Positions 8,395 to 15,569 of a DNA stretch of 64,000 bases are shown here, one piece after another. The DNA is from Iocasia fonsfrigidae (lineage in GTDB: Bacteria; Bacillota; Halanaerobiia; Halanaerobiales; DTU029), in contig NZ_CP046640.1 in NCBI RefSeq assembly GCF_017751145.1, forward strand, positions 3,862,494 through 3,926,493. The letters run 5' to 3'. How positions within the stretch are numbered: the first letter of the stretch is position 1; every line of letters begins with the position of its first letter. The position numbers were made by a program, and so were the translations under genes. The notes below the pieces were generated by a model. That model searched no databases, was not told the origin of the DNA, and saw only the letters and a program-made list of their open reading frames with translations.

Positions 8395-8423
8395 AAAAAT
8401 GGGGAAACTCCTGTAGTTTTCTA
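8395..8423. repeat. IS4-type element: right inverted repeat and target duplication
   Basis: AAAAATGGGGAAACTC at 8395-8410 is the exact reverse complement of 6924-6939. Three bases further on, TAGTTTTCTA (8414-8423) repeats the left flank. Confidence 0.9.
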
Positions 8424-8511
8424 GCACTTGCTTCTTAAAACAAATAAATCAAAATTTATCAACATCCAAATTTATTATAAATTATACAAAATATAAACCA
8501 AAATCAATAAA

Positions 8512-8533
8512 AAACCGTGGCAACCCACGGTTT
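8512..8533 (-). terminator. lonC terminator
   Basis: A 9-bp perfect stem AAACCGTGG / CCACGGTTT with a four-base loop, 20 bases after the lonC stop; on the minus strand it runs into TTTTTTATTG. Confidence 0.9.
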
Positions 8534-8553
8534 ATAAACTCACTTTAGTTAAA

Positions 8554-10488
8554 TTATTTCACTATTGATATCTTACTATTATCAATCAGGACCCTGTTCA
8601 AGGCCTCTCTAACAGTAGTAATTGCTGTTGTTTTAATCTTTATATCCTGACTGACATCATTATTATTTTCCCCAGGAAGGAGGACCTCTCTGATGCCTGC
8701 CTGTTCTGCAGCGTGTAGTTTCTCCCTGATACCACCAACTGGTTTAACCTTGCCCTGAATAGAAACCTCTCCTGTTACTGCTATATCCTGTTTTAAGGGT
8801 ATTTCTTCTATAGCACTAATAATAGCCAGGAGTATAGCTATCCCAGCAGATGGCCCATCAACATTCCCACCACCGATAATATTGACATGGAGGTCGTAAT
8901 CATCTATATTCTTCCCGATTATTTTCCTGACAACAGCTGCAGCATTAAAGAGTGAGTCCTTGGTCATTGAACCAGCAGTCTCATTAAAATGGATTTTACC
9001 CCTGCCCTCAACAGCTGATTTAAAGGCTACAGCCTCTATCTCAATAATTGAACCAATAAATCCATTAACCCCCAGTCCAAATATCTTGCCGATTTGCGTG
9101 TCCTCTGCAGTATCAATCTTATTATACGGCGTCATCCGCCGGTTCTGCAGGGCCTGATATAATATCTCATCAGTAATAAGTGGTTTTTCCTGATCGGTGT
9201 CATCCTTTTCATAGAGTATTAGACTGTAGGCATCAAGTAAAAGGTTTATAGCAGTCCTACCTTCAATAGTATAACTACTAATAATATCCGGAATATTTTC
9301 TGCCACACTAACAGCCAGTTTAGCTACTGCATTTTGGACAATCTTCTTAATATCTTCCCTGCTCAGTGGGTTAAAAAACACCTCTGCACAACGGGACCTG
9401 AAAGCCGGATTTATAGCCTCCGGACTCCTGGTAGTAGCACCAATTAAGATAAAGTCTGCTGGAGCACCTTCCTTAAAGAGTTTCTGAATATATAACGGTA
9501 TCTGGTCACTGTTTTCATCATAATAGGATGACTCAAATTTAACCCGTTTATCTTCCATTACTTTTAAAAGTTTGTTCTGCAACATAGGGTCAAGCTCTCC
9601 TATCTCATCAATAAAGAGAACCCCCCCATGGGCTTCTGTAACCAATCCTGTCTTCGGTTCAGGAACCCCTTCATTGGCCAAATTCTTCCTGGCGCCCTGA
9701 TAAATAGGGTCATGAACAGAACCTAAAAGTGGATTTGTTACTTCTCTGGGGTCCCAGCGCAGTGTTGTACCATCTACCTCTACAAAATTGGAATCATCAT
9801 AAAAAGGTGTATTCTTTCTCTTCTTGGCTTCTTCTAGAGCAAGCCGGGCAGCAGTAGTCTTGCCAACACCTGGTGGGCCATAGAGTATAATATGCTGGGG
9901 ATAGGGTGAGGCAATTTTGGAAACCAGGGCTTTAATCGCTGAATCCTGACCAATTATTTCAGCAAAACTCTGCGGTCTAACCAGATCCAGGGTAGAACGG
10001 TTTAAGCCCCTTGCCTCCATCTTTTCCAGTTGTGCCAGACGGCGTAGTGTCTGAGCATTATCAACTGTCTCCTCGCCCTGTACTATTTCCTTTTTGATCT
10101 CTTTTAGATACTCCCGCTCCCTCTTTTTCATCCTGACTGCAATCTGCTGTTCAAGTTCTTTTTCTACTGAACGTTCTGCCAGCAGATCTGCTAGTTTATT
10201 TTCCAGTCTGTCTAATCTTTCATTGACTGGCCCTTCAATTTTTTGTGAAGGGTCATCATAAATAAGCCGCTCCAGGGCAGTCAGTCTTTCTTTTGTTTTT
10301 TCCGAACTAATTAAGTCAAGTACATCAACCCTACCAGCCTTTATAATAAACCTGTCTCTCCCATAATAATCACTAATCTTCTTATATAGTGCTTTAAGAC
10401 GTTTATCCTGGTTATCTATACTACTGTCTTTATTCTGTTTTAGCTGTACATCTCCTTTATGAAAAAAACGCTGCCAGAAGGGTTTCAT
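8554..10488 (-). CDS. lonC: LonC-type ATP-dependent protease (spore Lon family)
   Basis: A 644-residue AAA+ protease of the LonC type. A ~165-residue helical coiled-coil N-terminus replaces the Lon substrate domain. Walker A is GPPGVGKT (204-211), Walker B is GGVLFIDEIGEL, and the C-terminal Lon protease domain has Ser547 in DGPSAG and Lys590 in GGIREKL, 43 residues apart as in the Lon dyad. It degrades proteins in the cytosol; its substrates in this lineage are not known, and the spore-forming relatives keep it near rplI and dnaB. It is the last gene of the rplI-lonC run and ends at a strong terminator. Confidence 0.93.
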   Translation of the reverse strand: MKPFWQRFFHKGDVQLKQNKDSSIDNQDKRLKALYKKISDYYGRDRFIIKAGRVDVLDLISSEKTKERLTALERLIYDDPSQKIEGPVNERLDRLENKLADLLAERSVEKELEQQIAVRMKKREREYLKEIKKEIVQGEETVDNAQTLRRLAQLEKMEARGLNRSTLDLVRPQSFAEIIGQDSAIKALVSKIASPYPQHIILYGPPGVGKTTAARLALEEAKKRKNTPFYDDSNFVEVDGTTLRWDPREVTNPLLGSVHDPIYQGARKNLANEGVPEPKTGLVTEAHGGVLFIDEIGELDPMLQNKLLKVMEDKRVKFESSYYDENSDQIPLYIQKLFKEGAPADFILIGATTRSPEAINPAFRSRCAEVFFNPLSREDIKKIVQNAVAKLAVSVAENIPDIISSYTIEGRTAINLLLDAYSLILYEKDDTDQEKPLITDEILYQALQNRRMTPYNKIDTAEDTQIGKIFGLGVNGFIGSIIEIEAVAFKSAVEGRGKIHFNETAGSMTKDSLFNAAAVVRKIIGKNIDDYDLHVNIIGGGNVDGPSAGIAILLAIISAIEEIPLKQDIAVTGEVSIQGKVKPVGGIREKLHAAEQAGIREVLLPGENNNDVSQDIKIKTTAITTVREALNRVLIDNSKISIVK

Positions 10489-10513
10489 TTTTTACACTCC
10501 TTCAAATTATAAG

Positions 10514-10960
10514 CTAGGCTTCAACAACCTTTACCTTCAGGGTAGCCTCAACATCCTTGAATATCTTAACCTTCACCTTATGTACCCCAAGTGATTTTAT
10601 ATGATCAGATAAATCAATTTTTCTTTTATCTATTTTGAATCCCTCTTTTTTTACTGCCTTGGCAATATCTTTGGTGGTAACTGAGCCAAATAGTCTACCA
10701 TTTTCTCCAGCCTTAACAGCTATGACAAAATCTTTTTCTGCTAATTTGCTGGCCAGTTCCTCTGCTTCAGCCCGGTTTTCCTTATATTTCCTCTCCTGAA
10801 TCTTTTCCTTATGTTTTAGTTCATTTAAATTGCTCTGGGTTGCCTCTTCAGCCAGACCTTTGGGCATGAGAAAGTTCCTTGCATAACCATCTGAAACCTT
10901 AACAATATCACCTTTACTACCTAATTTTTTAACATCACTTTTTAGAATAACCTTCATCAC
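10514..10960 (-). CDS. rplI: 50S ribosomal protein bL9
   Basis: A 148-residue bL9. The N-terminal globular part starts [32 protein letters not shown] with the [17 protein letters not shown] signature, followed by the long connecting helix (about residues 42-75) and a C-terminal rRNA-binding domain with [13 protein letters not shown]. Length is typical (147-150). The second of two initial methionines could be the true start. It lies between yybS and lonC, 25 bases ahead of lonC, and is probably co-transcribed with both. Confidence 0.97.
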   Translation of the reverse strand: MMKVILKSDVKKLGSKGDIVKVSDGYARNFLMPKGLAEEATQSNLNELKHKEKIQERKYKENRAEAEELASKLAEKDFVIAVKAGENGRLFGSVTTKDIAKAVKKEGFKIDKRKIDLSDHIKSLGVHKVKVKIFKDVEATLKVKVVEA

Positions 10961-11027
10961 AAAACCCCCATTTAATTATATTTTACAGCAAAGAGTCTCC
11001 TCTGGCAATAGCAATTTAAGGCTTTGT

Positions 11028-11936
11028 TTACTTAAACTTCCTTAGATTAAACCACATATCAAAAAGCCCCAGGATAATTAAAACCGGAAGTAAAAGGAAG
11101 TTTAAAAATACTATTGCCATGATATAAAGAAAATTAATAATAGGATTTTTTAGCCGGGAAGTATAGAATAATCCTACTGAAAAACCCTGTAAAAACATAA
11201 AAAAGAGTAAAACAATCAATAAATTAACAAAGAATATATTGCCGTCCAATAGTAAGGCTATTACTATCCCCAGTGATAATATTCTGGGAAAATACCACAT
11301 CTTAACTGGTTTATATATCTTGTCAACAAGCCCCTTTTTCTTTAGATACCAGGTACTTATATAATAGACCACAATCCCTGTAATTATAGAAGTAATAATA
11401 AGAATAGATGGATATATCCTTATTATTAGTGGGACTATCTGTTTAACCGTTTCCGAAAATTCGCCAAACTGAGAATTTTGATTAATAATATTGACTATAT
11501 CATTTATAACATCTTTATATCCTGTACCAGTAAGATAAGGAATGACCTGATTAGTAATTACCGTTGAAAATATTACAGCAGCAACGGTCAAAATAAGTGT
11601 TATACGTGGTGAAAAACCTTCTTTTACCCCGGAACCAACAACAAAACCAATCAAACCAAAACCTACTACTGTATTTACTATCATCATAGCCCCAAGCTGC
11701 ATTCCACCTGTCATTCCTAATAATAGGCCATTAGTTAATGCTACTGTAATAATTATTATTAATGAGCTCTGATTATTATACTTGCTAACAATATAGGCTA
11801 TTGGTATAGGCAACACTAAATTAATAAAAAATCCCATAATTGGACTATAAAGACCGATATAAATACTTAATAAACTAAATAAAAAAACAAGGCCCATTAC
11901 CTTTAAACCATCTTTTATTAGCTTTGATTCCATCAT
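11028..11936 (-). CDS. YybS-like membrane protein (DUF2232)
   Basis: A 302-residue integral membrane protein with about eight hydrophobic helices, including VMGLVFLFSLLSIYIGLYSP and FFMFLQGFSVGLFYT. The fold and the position between rpsR and rplI match YybS of Bacillus (DUF2232), which resembles energy-coupling S-component-like membrane proteins. Substrate or function unknown. A terminator hairpin precedes it, so part of its transcript may start anew or depend on read-through from the ribosomal-protein operon. Confidence 0.85.
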   Translation of the reverse strand: MMESKLIKDGLKVMGLVFLFSLLSIYIGLYSPIMGFFINLVLPIPIAYIVSKYNNQSSLIIIITVALTNGLLLGMTGGMQLGAMMIVNTVVGFGLIGFVVGSGVKEGFSPRITLILTVAAVIFSTVITNQVIPYLTGTGYKDVINDIVNIINQNSQFGEFSETVKQIVPLIIRIYPSILIITSIITGIVVYYISTWYLKKKGLVDKIYKPVKMWYFPRILSLGIVIALLLDGNIFFVNLLIVLLFFMFLQGFSVGLFYTSRLKNPIINFLYIMAIVFLNFLLLPVLIILGLFDMWFNLRKFK

Positions 11937-11957
11937 AACACCACCCTAATATTAAAT

Positions 11958-11989
11958 AAAGGAGGCTAAAGTAGCCCTTTGCCTCCTTG
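11958..11989 (-). terminator. Terminator after rpsR
   Basis: Stem AAGGAGGC / GCCTCCTT followed on the minus strand by TTATTT, placed between the rpsR stop and the yybS start. It ends the rpsF-ssb-rpsR unit, probably with partial read-through. Confidence 0.8.
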
Positions 11990-11996
11990 TATCTCA

Positions 11997-12212
11997 CTAT
12001 TCTTTTACATATGGTAATAGAGCTATTGCTCTTGCTCTTTTTATCTGCCTGGTCAAAGCCCGTTGATGTTTAGCACAGGTCCCGGTTATCCTACGGGGGA
12101 CAATCTTTCCTCTATCAGTAACAAACCGTTGTAAGGTCCTGAGGTCTTTATAATCTATTTCTTTATCCTTATTTGCACAGAAAAAACATGATTTTCCTCT
12201 TCCTCTTGGCAC
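11997..12212 (-). CDS. rpsR: 30S ribosomal protein bS18
   Basis: A 71-residue bS18, with the RNA-binding core [27 protein letters not shown] and the C-terminal [14 protein letters not shown] helix. A CxxC near the start (CFFCANKD) is a zinc-capable variant found in some bacteria. Position in rpsF-ssb-rpsR is canonical. Confidence 0.98.
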   Translation of the reverse strand: MPRGRGKSCFFCANKDKEIDYKDLRTLQRFVTDRGKIVPRRITGTCAKHQRALTRQIKRARAIALLPYVKE

Positions 12213-12226
12213 CTATATCCCTCCTT

Positions 12227-12679
12227 CTAGAATGGTACATCAAAATTATCATCTATATCAAAGTTGTCAGTAGTATCATTACCACTATCATTATTATTAT
12301 TATTAGTAGCATTAGTGTTATTGGTACTGCGGTTATCCCTGTTGTTATCATTTGGCCAGTCAAGAAAACGTACTTCATTGGCTATGACCTGAGGATTTGT
12401 ATATGTTCGTCCATCCTTTTCGCTGCTGCTTATCTGTAAGGAACCTTCTACAGCAACCAGTCTACCCTTCCCCAGATGATGAGCACATGTTTCCGCCAGT
12501 TTCCGCCAGGTAACTATCCGGATAAAATCGACATCCCTTTCACCCTGTTGATTGGTATAATTTCGCTCAACCGCCAGAGTAAAATTGCTTACAGCTGTTC
12601 CATTACTAATATACCTCAACTCAGGGTCTCTAACCAAACGCCCAATTAATACAATATGATTTAACAATCCACTCACCAC
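12227..12679 (-). CDS. ssb: Single-stranded DNA-binding protein SSB
   Basis: A 150-residue SSB. An N-terminal OB fold (about residues 3-108: LNHIVLIGRLVRDPELRYI, FTLAVERNY, FIRIVTWRKLAETCAHHLGKG, VEGSLQ) is followed by an Asn/Asp/Thr-rich linker and an acidic tip DDNFDVPF, a slightly altered form of DDDIPF through which SSB recruits repair and replication proteins. Sits between rpsF and rpsR as usual. Confidence 0.97.
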   Translation of the reverse strand: MVSGLLNHIVLIGRLVRDPELRYISNGTAVSNFTLAVERNYTNQQGERDVDFIRIVTWRKLAETCAHHLGKGRLVAVEGSLQISSSEKDGRTYTNPQVIANEVRFLDWPNDNNRDNRSTNNTNATNNNNNDSGNDTTDNFDIDDNFDVPF

Positions 12680-12715
12680 CTTACTTTGATAATCTTTCTA
12701 TACCTGTTTATAGTT

Positions 12716-13012
12716 TTATTCCTCTACTCTGATTACCAGATAACGAATAATGTCATCTATGATCTTAAAGTTTCTTTCAAGCTCTTCTACCAGATCTGCT
12801 TCTGCCTTAATAGTTAGCAGGGTATAGTAACCTGTTTTATAATCATTAATCTCATAAGCTAGTTTTCTACTACCCCATTCATTAGCTTCGAGGATTTCAC
12901 CATTATTATCAGTTATAATAGATTTAATCCTTTCAATAACTTCATTTCTGGCTTCCTCTTCCACATCAGGTTTGATAATAAAAGTTGCTTCATAAACCCT
13001 TTCCATTCTCAT
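12716..13012 (-). CDS. rpsF: 30S ribosomal protein bS6
   Basis: A 98-residue bS6: YEATFIIKPDVEEEARNEVIERI at the start, GSRKLAYEINDYKTGYYTLLTI in the middle and a VEELERNFKIIDDIIRYLVIRV end. First gene of the operon, with a consensus promoter about 80 bases upstream. Confidence 0.97.
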   Translation of the reverse strand: MRMERVYEATFIIKPDVEEEARNEVIERIKSIITDNNGEILEANEWGSRKLAYEINDYKTGYYTLLTIKAEADLVEELERNFKIIDDIIRYLVIRVEE

Positions 13013-13088
13013 GTCACCCCCTCCACTCGGACTAAACGGCCCTGCTTTAAATACAGAGCATGGACTTAGCTATGCTAATTCATTCTAT

Positions 13089-13117
13089 ATTATAGCACTC
13101 TAGAACAATTAATGCAA
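13089..13117 (-). promoter_or_regulatory. rpsF-ssb-rpsR promoter
   Basis: On the minus strand TTGCAT (-35, 13112-13117), a 17-base spacer, and TATAAT (-10, 13089-13094). Sigma-A type, about 80 bases upstream of rpsF. Confidence 0.8.
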
Positions 13118-13157
13118 GACCAATTTAAAAGACGACAGTGTAATTCCATTTATATTT

Positions 13158-13393
13158 AACAAAATGGCTTCGTCACCTAGACTTAATCAACAATTATAAC
13201 TTTACTTAGGAATATTTATTACACAAAGTTAACTAGTTTTAATAATCCAGACAGATATATTTGTTGTACGACTCTAGAAATTATCCGTAGGCAGGACGCC
13301 GAAGGATAATTTCTCGACAGTAAGCGGAGGTAGGACACCGCAGCACACGACAAGGAAAACAAATATATCTGTCGGTCTTCAAAGTTATCCACA
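13158..13393 (+). repeat. Structured modular repeat, copy B (short form)
   Basis: Leader 13158-13247 (AACAAAATGGCTTCG...), core 13248-13378, DnaA box TTATCCACA 13385-13393. Compared with copy A it lacks the ~50-base arm between the second small hairpin and the closing strand. Inner stem AGAAATTATCC/GGATAATTTCT and second hairpin GGTAGGACACC both differ from copy A but still pair. It separates rpsF from the tail locus. The 68-residue frame across it is an artefact. Confidence 0.85.
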
Positions 13394-13428
13394 ATCCTGC
13401 AAACCATAATCCTAACTATTAACAAATT

Positions 13429-13779
13429 TTACCTCAACCCCTGCGCTAACAATACAAGCAAAGTCGCTATACCTGCCCCGGTTAAACCATCAGATAATCT
13501 AGCTAAATTAAAACCTTTGTTTTTCTCATAAGCCTTATTTAACTCTTTTAACGCCTGTTCAAGTTTCGCTTCCAATTTTTTGTTTTTACTTTCTAATTCT
13601 GATATATAATCAGCCAGTTTAAGATACTGTTCAGATGTTAATTTTAGAATAAATTCTCCATCTTCATTAGTTTCTGTATCTATATTCTTATAATTACTTG
13701 CTATTATCACCGGAGAAAAACCTATCAAAAAAATCAAGAGCAGTATTAGCATCATGTTTAGTAGCTTCAATATCCTCAC
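13429..13779 (-). CDS. Membrane/coiled-coil protein of the tail lysis module (spanin-like candidate)
   Basis: About 116 residues: N-terminal hydrophobic helix (MMLILLLIFLIGFSPVIIA), a soluble segment with a heptad-like stretch (SELESKNKKLEAKLEQALKELNKAYEKN), and a short C-terminal hydrophobic segment (GLTGAGIATLLVLLAQG). Its 5' end overlaps the preceding gene by 86 bases in another frame, the layout seen in Rz/Rz1-type spanin pairs. No lipobox cysteine is present, so a classical o-spanin is not supported. The start is uncertain: GTG at 13779, a TTG three codons later, or ATG at codon 9. Last gene of the tail locus. Confidence 0.5.
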   Translation of the reverse strand: MRILKLLNMMLILLLIFLIGFSPVIIASNYKNIDTETNEDGEFILKLTSEQYLKLADYISELESKNKKLEAKLEQALKELNKAYEKNKGFNLARLSDGLTGAGIATLLVLLAQGLR

Positions 13780-13948
13780 CTGCCTTGTTTATCCTTTCTT
13801 TAGCTTCTTCAAGTTCATTTTTATTATATTTAATTAATCCAAAAGCACTTAAGATAAGACCAACAATTCCAGTAATTTTAACACCTAAAAAATTAATGAT
13901 AATTAATAATAGGATAAAAATTAAAATATAAAGATATATCTTTTTCAA
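13694..13948 (-). CDS. Small membrane-anchored coiled-coil protein of the lysis module
   Basis: An 84-residue protein with TTG start behind GAGGTGAT. Two adjacent hydrophobic stretches (YLYILIFILLLIIINFLG and ITGIVGLILSAFGLI) precede a charged helical tail (NELEEAKERINKAGEDIEATKHD). Such an architecture suits a holin accessory or the inner half of a spanin pair; it overlaps the next gene by 86 bases. No family recognised. Confidence 0.5.
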   Translation of the reverse strand: MKKIYLYILIFILLLIIINFLGVKITGIVGLILSAFGLIKYNKNELEEAKERINKAGEDIEATKHDANTALDFFDRFFSGDNSK

Positions 13949-13952
13949 TTTA

Positions 13953-14147
13953 TCACCTCTTTAAAAAATCTCCTATATCTCTTTGCCCAGATAAATAAAC
14001 AGCAAACCCTATTAACCATCTAACTGTACTAGTATCCATGTTTTTTAAAAAATATCCTATTATAGCCATAACAATACAAATACAAGCTATACTATAAGTC
14101 CATCTAGCTTCAAATTTATCTGGTATTTGATTATTATCCCTATCCAC
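13953..14147 (-). CDS. Holin-like protein with two membrane helices
   Basis: About 64 residues: WTYSIACICIVMAIIGYFL and TVRWLIGFAVYLSG form two short helices with a charged C-terminus (GQRDIGDFLKR). The GTG at 14147 is chosen because AGGTGGG lies six bases before it and it overlaps the stop of the endolysin gene by eight bases; an in-frame TTG at 14183 would extend it by 12 residues. Small size, two helices and the place next to an M15 endolysin suggest a holin, which would release the endolysin to the cell wall. Sequence alone cannot prove it. Confidence 0.55.
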   Translation of the reverse strand: MDRDNNQIPDKFEARWTYSIACICIVMAIIGYFLKNMDTSTVRWLIGFAVYLSGQRDIGDFLKR

Positions 14148-14517
14148 GCATATCCCACCTAGCTTTATTTTCTCGTACATCAATATGAATTCCCCAATTA
14201 TACTTGCCTATCCCACTAAACCCAGCATCTTCAGCTATAGCTACCATTTCATCTATTGTAAGTCCTTCTATTCTTCTAAGATCAACCGCCTTCCCTTTTA
14301 AATGTTGACTATTAGGAGAACCACCAACTGATTTATTATGTGATTCATTTCTATAAGCTGAATTAATAACAATAGCTTGTCCTAAATAATCCCTTAATTT
14401 TTGTAATTTATCTATCAATTCACTATCAACCACTACTTGATGACTACCATCTTTACACTCAAATTCAGATAAATAAAAATTTTTGCTTATTTTAATATTA
14501 TTTATGATTGCAAACAC
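14140..14517 (-). CDS. M15-family peptidoglycan peptidase (endolysin)
   Basis: A 125-residue protein with the M15 (VanY/D-Ala-D-Ala carboxypeptidase-like) zinc signature: SAYRNESHNKSVGGSPNSQH followed by LKGKAVDL gives the H-x6-D pair, and GIHIDVRENK supplies the third metal ligand. There is no signal peptide, so it would need a holin to reach the wall. As in phage lysis cassettes it is surrounded by small membrane proteins. In this locus it would free tail particles by lysing the producer. Confidence 0.88.
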   Translation of the reverse strand: MFAIINNIKISKNFYLSEFECKDGSHQVVVDSELIDKLQKLRDYLGQAIVINSAYRNESHNKSVGGSPNSQHLKGKAVDLRRIEGLTIDEMVAIAEDAGFSGIGKYNWGIHIDVRENKARWDMRG

Positions 14518-14544
14518 CTCTAATCACAGAATATTTTTGGAATT

Positions 14545-14841
14545 CTAATCAATCTTATCCTGCTTCTCTCTCCATAATTCTTTTATTTCAGTTTCAATGT
14601 GTCCTATTTTATGTTCAACCCCTTTTATATCTTCAGCCTGTACTTCTGTAATAGTTGCAACCCTTTCTAATTGAACAGAAACTTCTTTTAAAGCAGCTGA
14701 AACTTCTTTACTATTTTCATCACTTTTTTTCAATCGTTCAGAAGCAAATTTATAAATTAGTATTAAGGCGAATAAAGCTACTACTACTGTTGTGTCTGTT
14801 AATACTTGTCCTATTCCAGTTAGAATTTTTATAAATTCCAA
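14545..14841 (-). CDS. Membrane-anchored coiled-coil protein (haemolysin XhlA/BhlA-like holin candidate)
   Basis: About 98 residues: one membrane helix (TVVVALFALILIYKFA) near the N-terminus, then a long charged coiled coil (EVSAALKEVSVQLERVATIT ... KIGHIETEIKELWREKQDK). XhlA/BhlA-type holin-associated proteins also combine one helix with a coiled coil, though usually in the other order. The TTG at 14841 with GGAGG eight bases upstream, just after the previous stop, is a better start than the ATG at 14877, which lacks a ribosome site. Confidence 0.5.
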   Translation of the reverse strand: MEFIKILTGIGQVLTDTTVVVALFALILIYKFASERLKKSDENSKEVSAALKEVSVQLERVATITEVQAEDIKGVEHKIGHIETEIKELWREKQDKID

Positions 14842-14845
14842 GACA

Positions 14846-15091
14846 CTATCCTCCAATACAATGTTTTTTTTGGTCATAAGTAAATTTAATCTCTAAATAG
14901 TCATCATCTCCTTCCATATTTCCTTCTAATTTATTTATTCTATTGACTAAAATTTGAATAGCTTGTATAAGTTCTTCTTTAGTAATATAATTTAATTTAT
15001 TAAGTAATTCACTATTTTCTTCAGATAATTTTTGATAACTTTTTTTTATTTTTAAAATGCCATCTTTTTCTTCACTTAAATAATTACTCAA
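14846..15091 (-). CDS. Small coiled-coil tail-locus protein
   Basis: About 81 residues, mostly helical (KIKKSYQKLSEENSELLNKLNYITKEELIQAIQILVNRINKLEG), with a short tail containing KFTYDQKKHC. The start is likely the TTG at 15091, overlapping the upstream stop and six bases after AGAGGTGG. It resembles in size and position the small XkdX-like or fibre-associated proteins that lie between tail-fibre and lysis genes, but I do not recognise a family. Confidence 0.5.
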   Translation of the reverse strand: MSNYLSEEKDGILKIKKSYQKLSEENSELLNKLNYITKEELIQAIQILVNRINKLEGNMEGDDDYLEIKFTYDQKKHCIGG

Positions 15092-15569
15092 CGGCAACCA
15101 CCTCTATTGAATCTGATATAAACTTATCATCATTACATGCTATTGTATAAGTCCCTCCTTCAACTTCTATCTTTTTACTCCCCTGATAATTATCTAAAGG
15201 CATATTAAAACTTATCTCATTAATTAACATTTCCATGCTAGATATATCGGGTTGATGTTTACCTTCTAATTTAACAGTAATAATAAAAGTAGGATCATTA
15301 GATATGTTAATTTTATATTTATCACTTGTTATAATTAATTCTGGTTTTGAGACAGCAATACCATTAAATATCATTAATTCTTTTTGTGCTTGATTAGTTA
15401 ACATTTCACCTTCAATTTCTGTAGTAGCCATATATTGTTTTTCTTCTTCTGATATTCTAGCACTTTTACATAATCCATTTAAAGAAGGCATAGGTGCTGA
15501 ACCATGTGGTTTAGGTTGACATCTTAATATTTTATTTGTTCTTGTATCATATAATATTTTAGAAAACAT
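15084..15569 (-). CDS. Tail-fibre-associated protein
   Basis: A 161-residue protein. Residues 1-90 contain LYDTRTNKILRCQPKPHG and EEEKQYMATTEIEG; such openings occur in tail-appendage proteins that follow the fibre gene. The C-terminal half is all-beta (KINISNDPTFIITVKLEGK, SKKIEVEGGTYTIACNDDKF), like a small carbohydrate-binding or Ig-like domain. The start codon shares a base with the stop of the preceding gene, so the two are translationally coupled. Function inferred from position only. Confidence 0.5.
   Translation of the reverse strand: MFSKILYDTRTNKILRCQPKPHGSAPMPSLNGLCKSARISEEEKQYMATTEIEGEMLTNQAQKELMIFNGIAVSKPELIITSDKYKINISNDPTFIITVKLEGKHQPDISSMEMLINEISFNMPLDNYQGSKKIEVEGGTYTIACNDDKFISDSIEVVAVE

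Larger units (their letters stand above)
6921..8413 (-). mobile_element. Complete IS4-type insertion sequence (about 1.49 kb)
   Basis: The element runs between 10-bp target duplications and carries 16-bp inverted repeats (GAGTTTCCCCATTTTT) at both ends. Inside is one DDE transposase gene on the minus strand and, between the transposase start and the right end, a 184-bp non-coding part with three DnaA-box-like sequences. Undamaged ends, intact duplications and an intact gene suggest recent insertion. It landed downstream of lonC, between lonC and the DUF4178 gene, without breaking a reading frame. Confidence 0.9.
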
